A DNA stretch of 64,000 nt, from contig SLNJ01000056.1 of NCBI GenBank assembly GCA_007133065.1, positions 43,657 to 107,656 on the forward strand, in the 5' to 3' direction. Numbering within the stretch: position 1 is the first letter of the stretch; the number at the start of each line of letters is the position of its first letter. Below the pieces are notes generated by a model that was not told the origin of the DNA, searched no databases, and saw nothing but the letters and a program-made list of their open reading frames with translations. Positions 51,247 to 60,795 of the stretch are shown here, piece after piece. The position numbers were made by a program, and so were the translations under genes. This stretch comes from Opitutales bacterium. GTDB lineage: Bacteria; Verrucomicrobiota; Verrucomicrobiia; Opitutales; Oceanipulchritudinaceae.

Positions 51247-52448
51247 GAGCCGGACCCGCCCCGACGGTTTGCCGTCGGCCGGGATTCGATCCACTGCAAC
51301 AACTTCTGTGCGGACTCCTCCCACGTCGGGAAGCGTCGCATGCGGGCTTCGGCCGCCAAAGCGGCCCGGCGTTCGGAATCGCGGAGTAACTGTCGAACGG
51401 CCCGGGCCAGCACGAAGGGATCGGAAATCGACTCCACCGTGAGGCATCCCCCCCCGCGGGCGGTCTCCGCCAGCGCGCCGCCGGTACCGCAGATGCACGG
51501 CTTGCCGTGCCGCAGGCTCTCCCAGACGGGGAGTCCGAATCCTTCGTAGTACGACGGATAGACGGTGAACCGGCATGCCTGGTAGAGGCGCAGGAGTTCC
51601 GCCTCTCGGACCGGTCCGTGCCAGGTCACGGGTTGTCCCTGCTCCCGGAGCGCATCCAGAAGCTGTATCGCCTCGCCGCCGGTTTCGCGATTTGCGATTC
51701 CGACGAAATCCAGGTGGAACGATTCCCCATCCTTCCACAGTTGGTCGCAGGCCCGAAGCAGGGTAGCCTGGTTCTTGCGACCCTCGATCGAACCGACGCA
51801 AAGGATGCGCGGCGGTTCCGCCTGCTCGGCGGAATCAGCGGACGGATCGGCGGATAGGTGAAGCCCGGGTGGAATGGTTGTCATCGGCGGACCAGCCTCA
51901 GGTCCAAGCCATTCCCAGTAGCCGGCGAGGTCTTTCCGCGAAGCGTTGGAGAGGGCGGCGACGCCGTCGAAGGCGCGGAGCTGCTTCAGGTACGCCGGGA
52001 ACCGGCGCACGGTGCCCCGCGGGGTGAGGTAGGGGAGTTTCAAGGGGATCGCATCGTGGAAGATCGCGATGCGGGGCCCCGTGATCCGGGACCAGAGATG
52101 CGGGTACGATTCCCAGACCGTGGAGCTGAAAATCTCGGTCGTGAGAAAGGCGGAGGCATTCCCGCGAACCGCGCGCGGATTCCCGCGGATGCGATCAAGG
52201 TGCCCGCGCCAGCGTTGTCTCCAGCTCCATCGGGCGCCGCGGCGCAGACTGGGGCGCCGCGACGGCGCCGTCTCCAACAGGTCCGTCTCGTGCCGATCGG
52301 GTTCCCGCCAGGCGCACGCGAACGGATCCCAGAGAACGGGGCGGACCGGGGTGATCGCGCGCAGGGCGCGAAACAGCTCGCGGGTCACGCGCTGCACGCC
52401 GGTATTGGCGGTGCTGTGACTGGTGTGCGTGACGTCGAAGAGGAGCAT
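51243..52448 (-). CDS. GT4-type glycosyltransferase (paralogue of the neighbour)
   Basis: The 401-residue protein has the GT4 C-terminal region GSIEGRKNQATLLRACDQL, VYPSYYEGFGLPVWESLRHGKPCICG, with the E-x7-E-type donor site. The N-terminus, TANTGVQRVTRELFRAL, matches the sister protein's GLQRVANNLRDAL. FHDAIPLKLPYL is nearly shared with the sister protein. The two are likely tandem duplicates that diverged in substrate. It overlaps the sister gene by four bases and follows a GT2 gene by six bases, so all three are probably one operon. Confidence 0.86.
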   Translation of the reverse strand: MLLFDVTHTSHSTANTGVQRVTRELFRALRAITPVRPVLWDPFACAWREPDRHETDLLETAPSRRPSLRRGARWSWRQRWRGHLDRIRGNPRAVRGNASAFLTTEIFSSTVWESYPHLWSRITGPRIAIFHDAIPLKLPYLTPRGTVRRFPAYLKQLRAFDGVAALSNASRKDLAGYWEWLGPEAGPPMTTIPPGLHLSADPSADSAEQAEPPRILCVGSIEGRKNQATLLRACDQLWKDGESFHLDFVGIANRETGGEAIQLLDALREQGQPVTWHGPVREAELLRLYQACRFTVYPSYYEGFGLPVWESLRHGKPCICGTGGALAETARGGGCLTVESISDPFVLARAVRQLLRDSERRAALAAEARMRRFPTWEESAQKLLQWIESRPTANRRGGSGS

Positions 52449-52454
52449 CGGATG

Positions 52455-53423
52455 CTATTCGACGCGGTGCCGCTCCCGGATGAGGTACACGGGTCGCTGT
52501 TTGACCTCCTCGAAGACCCGGCCCAAATACTCTCCCATGACGCCGAGCCCGATCAACTGAACGCCTCCCAAAAAGAGAACCACCACCATGATGCTGGCGT
52601 AGCCGGGCACATCCACTCCAAAGAACAAGGTGCGCAGAATCAGGAAGCTGGCGTAGCAAAAAGCGACGAGCGACACGCATGCCCCCATGTAGCTCCAGAT
52701 CCGAAGGGGAGCGCTGCTGAAGGCGAGGAAACCGTCGATCGCAAAGTTCCAGAGCTTCCAGTAATTCCACTTTGATCGTCCCGTGATGCGCGGCTCGCGA
52801 TCGAATGAAACCGAGGTGTGACGGAACCCGACCCATGCAAAAAGGCCCTTCATGAAACGGTTGCGCTCTCCGAGCCGTTGAAGGGCGTTCACCACCCTGC
52901 GGTCCATCAGACGAAAATCGCCCACATTCGCGGGAAGCGATATATCCGAGATCGCGTTGAACGCCCGGTAGAACCACGTTGCAGTCCACTGCTTGGCGAT
53001 CGTATCGCTCTTGCGCGTGGTTCGTTGTGCGAAGACCACGTCATAGCCCTCCTTCCAGGCAGTAACCATCCGCGGAATCAGCTCCGGAGGATCCTGCAGG
53101 TCCGCGTCGATCGGAATAACCGCCCGGCCGAGCGCGTGATCGAGCGCCGCCGTAAGCGCGGCCTCCTTGCCGAAATTTCGTGAGAGCTCGAGAACCACAA
53201 TGGCTGGATTCCCCTGTTGGGCCTCCAGCAGGGCGGCCAGGGTACCGTCCGAACTGCCGTCATCAACGCACACGATCTCATATGTGCCGTCGAGTTGCTC
53301 CAGGATCGGAACCAACCGCTCGAAGAATGGTTCAATCCCCCCTTCCTCGTTATGGAACGGGACCGCAATGGAGTAATCAGGAGGCGTGGCGGCCGATCGG
53401 GACGATTGCATGGGAGTCGGCAT
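52455..53423 (-). CDS. GT2-family glycosyltransferase with C-terminal membrane helices
   Basis: The 322-residue protein opens with a GT-A fold: SIAVPFHNEEGGIEPFFERL, then IVCVDDGSSDGTLAALLEAQ, and DADLQDPPELI containing the metal aspartates. Two membrane helices follow near the C-terminus (WSYMGACVSLVAFCYASFLIL and ASIMVVVLFLGGVQLIGLGVMGEYLGRVFEE). This is the DPM1/GtrB/ArnC type, which transfers a sugar onto a lipid carrier. The exact sugar is unknown. It is the first gene of the glycosyltransferase operon. Confidence 0.9.
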   Translation of the reverse strand: MPTPMQSSRSAATPPDYSIAVPFHNEEGGIEPFFERLVPILEQLDGTYEIVCVDDGSSDGTLAALLEAQQGNPAIVVLELSRNFGKEAALTAALDHALGRAVIPIDADLQDPPELIPRMVTAWKEGYDVVFAQRTTRKSDTIAKQWTATWFYRAFNAISDISLPANVGDFRLMDRRVVNALQRLGERNRFMKGLFAWVGFRHTSVSFDREPRITGRSKWNYWKLWNFAIDGFLAFSSAPLRIWSYMGACVSLVAFCYASFLILRTLFFGVDVPGYASIMVVVLFLGGVQLIGLGVMGEYLGRVFEEVKQRPVYLIRERHRVE

Positions 53424-53841
53424 CGGGTGACAGTGTGCGGGTTCATCACGGATCCTTCCAATCCCCGCGTCAAGCCGGAAGGCGGAAGAGTGGAGGGCGG
53501 ACCCGACAGCGGGCGGGAGCCGAGAAGCCCCCTATGCCGGAACGCGTTCGACCCACCCACCACAAGTGGTATTTTTCGCGCAAGCGCGCGTTGCGGGCGG
53601 CTGCGCCGCTGTTGCGGGTCCATCGCATTTCACGTCGCCGATCGCCGGTTGCCGTGAAATTGCACGTGATTTGTGTGTTTCGGCCTTGACCTGATTTCCT
53701 GCTGATTGTTATGCCTCTATGCTCCAGATCCAAGTGCTTGACGGGTTGAGAATCAGTTCAAAACCCATTGATTCCCGTGATTGCGCTGTCCCTGAATCAA
53801 CGGTCCCCTCTGTCACAACCCATTTAGGATAAACCATATCC
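53424..53841. other. Intergenic region before the TonB-dependent receptor
   Basis: This 418-base gap has no convincing gene. A possible promoter for the receptor is TTGACC at 53686-53691, with TATGCC at 53710-53715 after an 18-base spacer. The 53700-53840 part is AT-richer and leads into ATG 53842 without a strong ribosome-binding site. Both divergent genes are likely to be controlled from here. I see no repeat or RNA element. Confidence 0.5.
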
Positions 53842-56800
53842 ATGCCTAAGACAATGAATCATCTCAGCCGTTTCCACTCGCCGCATCACGTGCGCTTCCG
53901 CACGCTTGCCCGCCTCATTCTTGGCATCTGCCTGCTCGTTCCCGCGTGGGCTGTTGCCCAGGAGGATGAACCGATTTATGAACTGAGCCCGTTCGAAGTA
54001 CAGGTCGATGACGACCGCGGATACCGGGCGACGACCACCACGTCGGGGACCGCTCTGGACACCATGATCCGCGATCTGCCGATGGGGCTGGAGGTGATCA
54101 CGCAGGAGTTTATCGAGGACCAGCAGGCGCTCGATTTCCGGGAGGCAACCGCTTACTCCGCCGGGGTGTTCTTTGAAACGCACGAGGATCGCACCGCGGC
54201 GACCCAGGAGATGCGGGAAGGGTCTTTTGGGGAGTTCGGTGACCGTTCGCCCTCCGGGGCGGTCAACATCGCCAACCCGTTTGCCAACGCAATCTCGATT
54301 CGCGGCTACTCGGTTCCGAATCAGCAGCGCATGGGATTTCGTATCGGGAACATCGTGCCGGTCTACGGAGTCGTTCTGGGCGGGACGACCGACTCCGCGA
54401 ACACGCAGCGGCAGGAAGTCGTGCGCGGGCCGCAGTCGCTCCTCTACGGGATCAACGTCCTTTCCGGGGTCGTCAACATTATCCCTCGGCGGCCGACAAG
54501 CGAGCCGCGCACGCGTTCCTCTGTGACGTTGGGAAGCAACAAACTGAGGCGTTTCACGCTCGACCAATCGGGTCCGCTTCTGCCCGGGACGCTCAACTAC
54601 CGTGTGCTCGGGACGTACACCGAACGCGGCCATTGGGAGGATCACCGGGATTCAAGGCAGAACTACTACGCCGCGCAACTCGATTGGTTTGTGACGCGCA
54701 ATGCCCGGCTATTCCTGGAGGGCCAGTACTCGAAAAGCACGAGCATGGGAGGCGGTCCCCGATACTTTGTCGATTCAGGCGGGGATGACAGCAACTTCCG
54801 CAACCGGTACGATCAGTTCTACACCTTTGGTCGCGACTTCTTCGACGAGGATGTCCTCGATGACCCCGAGTTGCAGGGAGTCGGTTTCGAACTCGAGGAT
54901 GGAACCGTTTTTGACGATGTGTATGGGATGAATCAGCTCTTCCGGAAGCCGGATCAGGAGTATACGTTTCCCGACCTCGGGCGGGAGTTCCGGATTTCCG
55001 GCCCGGATGTCCGGCGGGAAGAAGAGGAGTACAACTTCCTTGCGCTCGCCTACCTCAATCCGTTTGAGAGCCTGAACATTGAGGCTGGCGGGTACTACAC
55101 GAAATCGGACATCTGGCAGCGCAGCGTCAGCATGGGAGTCTTCAACGACACACAGAACTCGGTGCGGCCGGCCTGGGAGGCGCTGCGGACCGGCTGGGCA
55201 CACGATCCGGAATCGGCGTGGAACTGGGATACGATGGAGATGGAGGACCCGTATGGGTACGGGGTGGGCGAGCTCTTCGTGGGGCATCATCCGGACTTCG
55301 ATCGCGCCGGAACCCTCGTGGACGATCGCAAGTTCGCCCACTACACCTGGTTCGAACACCCGACCACGGCGGAGAGCCTGCAGTTGCGCGCTCGTGTCGT
55401 CTACAGTGCTGAGACCGAATGGATTGGCGCCCACACCGCCCAGCACATGGTGGTGGCCGGCGTCTCTGACATCAGCGACACGGTGAATTTCGTTCAGGGT
55501 GGGGTAGGGAACCTGAACTACCGTTATTCTCTGGGGCCTGTGGAAGACGATCGGCATCTCGAGGGACATCAGCACGAGGATCCCCTGTTTTTCCGGAATA
55601 TCTTCGACTACAGCATCCTGCGATACGAGGATCAGCCGCTCGCTATTCCCGGGTCAATCGGGAGCATCCCGGGGGTCAGTTCCGGAGCTGCGATCGCCAG
55701 TTCGGGATGGCGCCAGGCCGACTTGAGCTATCGCGGCTACTACGGAGTCTACCAGGGACAGATGTTCGACGAACGGCTTACCACCGTCATGGGGGTTCGG
55801 CGCGACCTCTACCAGGTGCAGAACCGCAACCAGATCCGGGTCCTCGACCGGAATCGCGAAACCGACATGTGGCAGGGGACTGGCGATACGATTCGCACAC
55901 CGATTCTCCTCGGTTACGGCGAGGAGCCGTACGAGTGGCGAGATGACCTGCCCGACTCGCTCAATGAGCGGATCGCGCGGGACTGGGCGGAGATGCGCGA
56001 GGAGCGTCCGGATGGACAGATAACCTACCAGTTTGATGAACCCGAGCAGTTCACGTCCAAGACGATCGGCTTCAGTTACCGGTTCAGCGACGCGTGGTCC
56101 GGCTACTTTCTTTATTCGGAAGGGGTTTTCCCGAACACCGGGCAGAACGATGGCGCCGGCCAGGCGATCGAAGCTGAGCAAACCGTCAACAACGAGATCG
56201 GCCTGAAATTCGACCTGTTTGAGGGCCGTGTTTCCGGGACGATCTCAGCCTATCAGATCGAGCGGGAGAACGCGGTCTGGTACTGGGAGAACGCACCGCG
56301 TCCGTCGGCTTGGTACACGGAGGTTGAGGATATCCAGGGAATCAACTCTTTCAATCCGATCGCGGTACGCGACGGACACGTGCCGATGGTCTACGGCGTA
56401 TCCGAACGGTACGTCCGCGAGGCCTTCCAGCAGTTCGGCCTGATGCCCGAGGAGCTGACACCGGCCCAGCAGCGCAGCCTCCTGCGCGAACGAACCTTCC
56501 ATCCCTACGGCGCGGTGAATGAGCGCGACTGGGAGGGACCCACCACGAGCGGCTGGGTTGGAGGCCGCGGCGTTGACGACCCGACCCGGCCCGGTGAGAG
56601 CGAGGCTGCGGCGCATGTCGACTACATGGCGATTCACGACCTGCACGAGCGATTTCTGAGCGGTGAGTTGGATCCGTGGGAGGTGTACCCGGAGCAGCAC
56701 GCCGCTGACGAGCCGCTCCTTCGGCCCGGGGACACGGTGCGGATCGGCAACGAGGGCACGCTGGTCGGCCCCGATGACGAGGGCGTCGACGTCGTCGTCG

Positions 56801-57621
56801 GAAACCCGATGAAACTGGCAATGGACCTCGCCATTCGCGATCGGTCGGTCGCAAGCGATCCGCTTTACTGGGGCGGGCAGGTGGGCAATCAGGGCAGCCA
56901 CAGCGCGAGCACGCAGTGGGGCGCCAACGTTCTCTACGAGGAGCGCGGCCGCGGCCTGGACGGACAGCTGATCTTCCGGCTGCTTCCCGAGAGCAACTAC
57001 CACATTCTGTTCAGCTTCTCGCACCAGAATCGCGAGGTCACGGGGAGTGGATTCAAACTCGCCCCGGGGTACCGGGTCGATGAATTTGGAGACGTGGTTC
57101 GCGACGGGCCGAACGACGGGCGCTGGACGACCGAGTATGATCGCTGGGTCTGGTTGGTCGGTCCTGAGAATTACGATGATCCGAGCGATCCCACATCGCT
57201 TACCGGAGGCGGTATCCGCGGCTTGGACCTTTCGCGCGTGCCGCGTTATTCCTTCCGACTCTGGAACAAATACGAATTCCGGGACAACATTCTGGAAGGG
57301 CTGGAGGTTGGCGGCGGTGTTCGCTATGACGGACCGACCAAAACCACGGTCAGCATCGGTGGGCACCGATTGGAGGAAAACCGCTTCGTTACGCCCGACG
57401 TGCCGGAGCGGTACGTCTGGGATGCGATGCTCGCATACCGCTCGACGTGGGGCGATCGTGTCGCGTGGCGCGCTGCGTTCAACGTCTATAACCTGGCCAA
57501 CCACCGGACCTCGCTGGCCACAGCGGAGTACGTCGATGACCTCGGCGATCCCGTACATCGGCGCACCCGGGTTTTCCATGCCCCGCGCAGCTACCGCTTC
57601 ACGATGAGCTTCGACTTCTGA
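53842..57621 (+). CDS. Large TonB-dependent outer-membrane receptor
   Basis: The 1259-residue protein starts with a signal peptide (RLILGICLLVPAWAVAQ, cut near residue 39). The mature N-terminus EDEPIYELSPFEVQVDDD, with its SPFEV segment, is a TonB-box-like feature seen in Opitutae receptors. The plug domain includes RDLPMGLEVITQEFIEDQQALD and the VRGPQSLLYGINVLSGVVNIIPRRP segment. A large 22-strand-type barrel follows, ending in the aromatic-terminal RFTMSFDF. It imports an unknown ligand, often a siderophore, carbohydrate or cobalamin in this family. No partner SusD-like or periplasmic gene is adjacent. Confidence 0.95.
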   Translation: MPKTMNHLSRFHSPHHVRFRTLARLILGICLLVPAWAVAQEDEPIYELSPFEVQVDDDRGYRATTTTSGTALDTMIRDLPMGLEVITQEFIEDQQALDFREATAYSAGVFFETHEDRTAATQEMREGSFGEFGDRSPSGAVNIANPFANAISIRGYSVPNQQRMGFRIGNIVPVYGVVLGGTTDSANTQRQEVVRGPQSLLYGINVLSGVVNIIPRRPTSEPRTRSSVTLGSNKLRRFTLDQSGPLLPGTLNYRVLGTYTERGHWEDHRDSRQNYYAAQLDWFVTRNARLFLEGQYSKSTSMGGGPRYFVDSGGDDSNFRNRYDQFYTFGRDFFDEDVLDDPELQGVGFELEDGTVFDDVYGMNQLFRKPDQEYTFPDLGREFRISGPDVRREEEEYNFLALAYLNPFESLNIEAGGYYTKSDIWQRSVSMGVFNDTQNSVRPAWEALRTGWAHDPESAWNWDTMEMEDPYGYGVGELFVGHHPDFDRAGTLVDDRKFAHYTWFEHPTTAESLQLRARVVYSAETEWIGAHTAQHMVVAGVSDISDTVNFVQGGVGNLNYRYSLGPVEDDRHLEGHQHEDPLFFRNIFDYSILRYEDQPLAIPGSIGSIPGVSSGAAIASSGWRQADLSYRGYYGVYQGQMFDERLTTVMGVRRDLYQVQNRNQIRVLDRNRETDMWQGTGDTIRTPILLGYGEEPYEWRDDLPDSLNERIARDWAEMREERPDGQITYQFDEPEQFTSKTIGFSYRFSDAWSGYFLYSEGVFPNTGQNDGAGQAIEAEQTVNNEIGLKFDLFEGRVSGTISAYQIERENAVWYWENAPRPSAWYTEVEDIQGINSFNPIAVRDGHVPMVYGVSERYVREAFQQFGLMPEELTPAQQRSLLRERTFHPYGAVNERDWEGPTTSGWVGGRGVDDPTRPGESEAAAHVDYMAIHDLHERFLSGELDPWEVYPEQHAADEPLLRPGDTVRIGNEGTLVGPDDEGVDVVVGNPMKLAMDLAIRDRSVASDPLYWGGQVGNQGSHSASTQWGANVLYEERGRGLDGQLIFRLLPESNYHILFSFSHQNREVTGSGFKLAPGYRVDEFGDVVRDGPNDGRWTTEYDRWVWLVGPENYDDPSDPTSLTGGGIRGLDLSRVPRYSFRLWNKYEFRDNILEGLEVGGGVRYDGPTKTTVSIGGHRLEENRFVTPDVPERYVWDAMLAYRSTWGDRVAWRAAFNVYNLANHRTSLATAEYVDDLGDPVHRRTRVFHAPRSYRFTMSFDF

Positions 57622-57658
57622 CGCGGCGGAGTTCTGTGGAATCGCGGACCTGTCCCGG

Positions 57659-57690
57659 TCGAGTGTTGTGGTAGGCCCTACAACACTCGA
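57659..57690. terminator. Inverted repeat between the convergent receptor and DUF1854 genes
   Basis: TCGAGTGTTG (57659-57668) pairs perfectly over 10 bases with CAACACTCGA (57681-57690), around a 12-base centre. It lies 37 bases after the receptor stop. On the minus strand it covers the last codons and stop of the DUF1854 gene. It is likely a bidirectional terminator, though no T tract follows on either strand. Confidence 0.5.
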
Positions 57691-58274
57691 TCGAGGCGCC
57701 GCCGGCTCGCGTCGTCGAGGTCTTCGACATCGGGAATCTCGTATCGATTCTCCTCCACATCGACCATGAGGACGCGTCCCGAACCGCTGCCGATGACATT
57801 GCGATGGGGCTGGTACATGTCGAATGATCGGACGCCGCGGTCGGTATCGACGACCCACCGCGCCATGAAGCGGTGTTCCTCCAGCTCGAGTATCGCGGTG
57901 ATGCGGGGGACAAGATAGCTCCGGCGCAACGCTTCCGCGAGAGTCTCGGCATCCGACTGCCGGAGCTGTGCGATACCGCGGATCATCCCGACCATCTCGC
58001 CTCGGGTCTCATCGGTATTTCCTTGGAAGATCTGGATGAATCCATTCGGTTCCTGCCGCGGAAAGGCGCGAAGCGCGAAGATGCTCCTGTAAGTGCGGTC
58101 GTCCGCGATTGTCATGCTTATCGGGCGGCCGGCGCCGGGATCGCGGAACGAGAGCCGTTGCGGATCGAGCCAGATGAGTTTCTCGGGTTCCACTTTCACC
58201 GTGAGGTTCGTGTCCTCCGGTTCGTGTGGGGCGTTGTTGCGGTCGTTCATGGGTTGCGATCGGTTCGTGCTCAT
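57678..58274 (-). CDS. DUF1854-family protein linked to the adjacent ABC exporter
   Basis: The 198-residue protein is hydrophilic, with segments EPEKLIWLDPQRLSFRDPGAG, IFALRAFPRQEPNGFIQIF and VPRITAILELEEHRFMARWVVDTDRGVRSF that match my memory of DUF1854. In databases I recall such proteins being labelled cyanophycin-metabolism-associated, together with an ABC transporter like the next gene. No cyanophycin synthetase is seen here, so that link is not supported locally. Start at 58274 is likely; an ATG at 58250 is also possible. It lies about 25 bases after the ABC gene. Confidence 0.75.
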   Translation of the reverse strand: MSTNRSQPMNDRNNAPHEPEDTNLTVKVEPEKLIWLDPQRLSFRDPGAGRPISMTIADDRTYRSIFALRAFPRQEPNGFIQIFQGNTDETRGEMVGMIRGIAQLRQSDAETLAEALRRSYLVPRITAILELEEHRFMARWVVDTDRGVRSFDMYQPHRNVIGSGSGRVLMVDVEENRYEIPDVEDLDDASRRRLDRVL

Positions 58275-58299
58275 GCCGTCGGGATCGGAAGCGGCGCGT

Positions 58300-60627
58300 T
58301 CATGCTCCGACCCCGATGACGCGACTCCATTCTGTCTGGATGGTAACCAGCTTTCGGTAGATGCCGTCCTCCCGGCTCATCAGCTCGGCGTGGGTTCCCT
58401 CTTCAACGATTTCCCCATCCTCGATCACCACCAGCTTTGTAGCGTGCCGGAGGGTGCTGAGGCGGTGGGCGATGGCCAGCGTGGTGCGTCCGCGCACCAG
58501 GTGGGCGAGCGCGTGCTGGATTCTTGCCTCGGTTTCGGTATCGACGGAGCTGGTTGCCTCGTCGAGGATCAGAATTTTCGGGTCTTGCAGTAGGGTTCGG
58601 GCGATTGCGATGCGCTGGCGTTCGCCGCCGGACAAGCGTGCGCCGCGTTCGCCAACGATGGTGTCATAGCCATCGGGAAGGTTCATGATGAATCCATGCG
58701 CGTTTGCGGAAACGGCGGCTTTGAGCACCTCCACCCGGTCTGCATTCGGCCGCGCGTAAGCAATATTCTCGGCGACGGTTCCATTGAACAGGAACGTGTC
58801 CTGGAGCACGAACCCAATGTTCTGGCGCAAGTGCTGAACCTTGATATCGCGCAGGTTGACGCCATCGAGGAGGATTTCGCCTTCGTCCACGTCGTAGAGC
58901 CGGCCGATCAGGTTGATCAGGGTCGACTTGCCGGCCCCCGATTTCCCGACCAGCCCCACCATTTCACCGGCAGGAATATCGAGGCTGACATGCTTGAGAA
59001 CCGGCAGGTGCTTTTCGTATCCGAATGTGACATTGCGAACCTGGATGTTACCGCTTACATCGGGCATCGCGACGGCGTCGGATTTCTCCTCGATGTCCGC
59101 CTGCGTATCGAGCACCTCGAAAATCCGGGCGGCGGCGGTCAGCGACCGGGTGAGCCAGTCGTTCAGCCGGGTCAGCAGTTGCAGGGGACCATAGATCATG
59201 CCGAGGTACCCGACGTACGCGACGAGTCCCCCGACCGTGAGGCGGCCGCCGTACACCTCGAAAGCACCGAAATACCAGACGAGCAACAGCGACGATTGCA
59301 CAATGAGGTTGAGAATCGGCACGAGGGTCTGCCATGTCTGTTCGGCGGCGATCGTGCGCGAGCGAGCATGGGCCAATCGCCGGCTGAACCGTTCTTTCTC
59401 GGATTCCTCGCGCCCGAAGCTCTTAATCACCCGAATCCCGGACAAGGCGTCGTTGAGGTAGCTGGTGACGCTGGCCATGGCGACCCATAGCAGGCGAAAT
59501 CGCCGGCCGATGCGGCGCCATACGTAGGCGGAGAGCAGAACCACGAACGGCGTGGGCAGCAGCACGAGCATCCCCAGGAATGGGTTCATCCAGATCAGGA
59601 CGGCCGCCACTCCGATCACGGTCAGTATGTTGACGGCCGTGTACTGAATGCCGTCGACCAGGAACCCCTGCATCTGACGCGCATCATTGTTTACGCGCGA
59701 CATCAGGGCGCCGGTCTGCTGCTTGTTGAAAAAGCTGAGGCTGAGTGCCTGGAGATGGTTGAAGGCACGCGCCTGAACGTCGTTCGTGACATGGCATCCG
59801 ACCCAGATTCCCAGGCGGGCGCGGGCGATTCCCACCCCGCAGACGACGATCATCACAAACGCCATCAAACCGACCAGACCGAGCAGTCTGTGCTGTTGGT
59901 CCGGTGAGAGGAGCACGTCGTCGATCAGCACCCTGGTGATCTGAGGAGGAATCAACTGCAGGGCCGTGCCGCCGACCATCAGAAACGCCATCAGGGCGAG
60001 GTAGCGCCAGTAGGGCAGGGAAAAGGTGAGAATGCGCCGGAGCGTCGAGCCCTTCTCCACGCAGAAACGGCAGATGCTCGTGTTTCTTGGAAGCAACCTT
60101 CTGCACTTGGAGCAGTAGAGGGCGCGCTGTTTTTCCAACACCTGCCGGCATTCCGCACGCATGGTGCCTGCCGGGGCGTTGTCGGGGTCGTTCAGGCGCT
60201 CGCTCTGCCGCTTCAGACAGTGGGCGAACCCTCCAAAGAGCGAAGTCTGGCCGACGTCGAAGCGCGTGATTTCCTTCGGACCGTCGCTCAGGTGGAGGAT
60301 CAGGCTGCCGCCCCCGGTGACGGAGTGAATGGTGGCCTGCCGGACCTCGGAGATCGACGCCTCCCAGGTGACTTCCGCCACACCGGCGCCGTTCACCGTG
60401 ACCACCGCGACGCGCGCGTCGTCGGCCACCATCCATGCGCCGCGATAGTTCCCCTCAGGGGAGAAGCGGCTCGGGACGCAGAAGTGGCTGGATTCCGGGT
60501 GAAATCTGGCCGCCTCAAGGGCTCGGGCCACCGTGTCCGGTACGGGGCCGATGCTGAGCTCATCCCACCTTTTCTCATCGGAATCCGGTTCGGCGTGGTG
60601 GGCTTGTGTGGAACGGGTGTCAAGCAT
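58300..60627 (-). CDS. ABC exporter with N-terminal sensory-like part and zinc ribbon
   Basis: The start ATG 60627 gives 775 residues; a GTG at 60678 would add 17. Residues 1 to about 165 are a soluble domain rich in beta strands. A cysteine pair set C172xxC175 and C186xxC189 looks like a zinc ribbon. A six-helix exporter domain follows (LALMAFLMVGG, GIARARLGIWVGCHVTNDVQ). The ATPase has Walker A GKSGAGKST (lysine about residue 567), LSGGERQR and ILDEATSS. The DUF1854 gene follows, as expected for the reported pair. Substrate unknown; cyanophycin linkage is an inference from memory. Confidence 0.88.
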   Translation of the reverse strand: MLDTRSTQAHHAEPDSDEKRWDELSIGPVPDTVARALEAARFHPESSHFCVPSRFSPEGNYRGAWMVADDARVAVVTVNGAGVAEVTWEASISEVRQATIHSVTGGGSLILHLSDGPKEITRFDVGQTSLFGGFAHCLKRQSERLNDPDNAPAGTMRAECRQVLEKQRALYCSKCRRLLPRNTSICRFCVEKGSTLRRILTFSLPYWRYLALMAFLMVGGTALQLIPPQITRVLIDDVLLSPDQQHRLLGLVGLMAFVMIVVCGVGIARARLGIWVGCHVTNDVQARAFNHLQALSLSFFNKQQTGALMSRVNNDARQMQGFLVDGIQYTAVNILTVIGVAAVLIWMNPFLGMLVLLPTPFVVLLSAYVWRRIGRRFRLLWVAMASVTSYLNDALSGIRVIKSFGREESEKERFSRRLAHARSRTIAAEQTWQTLVPILNLIVQSSLLLVWYFGAFEVYGGRLTVGGLVAYVGYLGMIYGPLQLLTRLNDWLTRSLTAAARIFEVLDTQADIEEKSDAVAMPDVSGNIQVRNVTFGYEKHLPVLKHVSLDIPAGEMVGLVGKSGAGKSTLINLIGRLYDVDEGEILLDGVNLRDIKVQHLRQNIGFVLQDTFLFNGTVAENIAYARPNADRVEVLKAAVSANAHGFIMNLPDGYDTIVGERGARLSGGERQRIAIARTLLQDPKILILDEATSSVDTETEARIQHALAHLVRGRTTLAIAHRLSTLRHATKLVVIEDGEIVEEGTHAELMSREDGIYRKLVTIQTEWSRVIGVGA

Positions 60628-60710
60628 GGTGTTTTGGGGGCGCTGGAACGGGGAGGGGAATTCCCGCGATTGGTACACGCGGTTGCGTAGTGGTAGGATC
60701 CTGACCGGGT

Positions 60711-60739
60711 ATTCCGAGTTACGGTCGTCGGCTTGTCAA
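60711..60739 (-). promoter_or_regulatory. Candidate promoter of the ABC exporter operon
   Basis: On the minus strand TTGACA (60734-60739) is a perfect -35, and after 17 bases CGGAAT (60711-60716) is a weak -10. The ABC gene starts about 85 bases downstream. The -10 is uncertain, so confidence is moderate. Confidence 0.4.
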
Positions 60740-60795
60740 AATCTAATTTCGAAGGGGTCCAAGGTGGCGGAAGGCGGAGGACTGCTGGACGTCTG

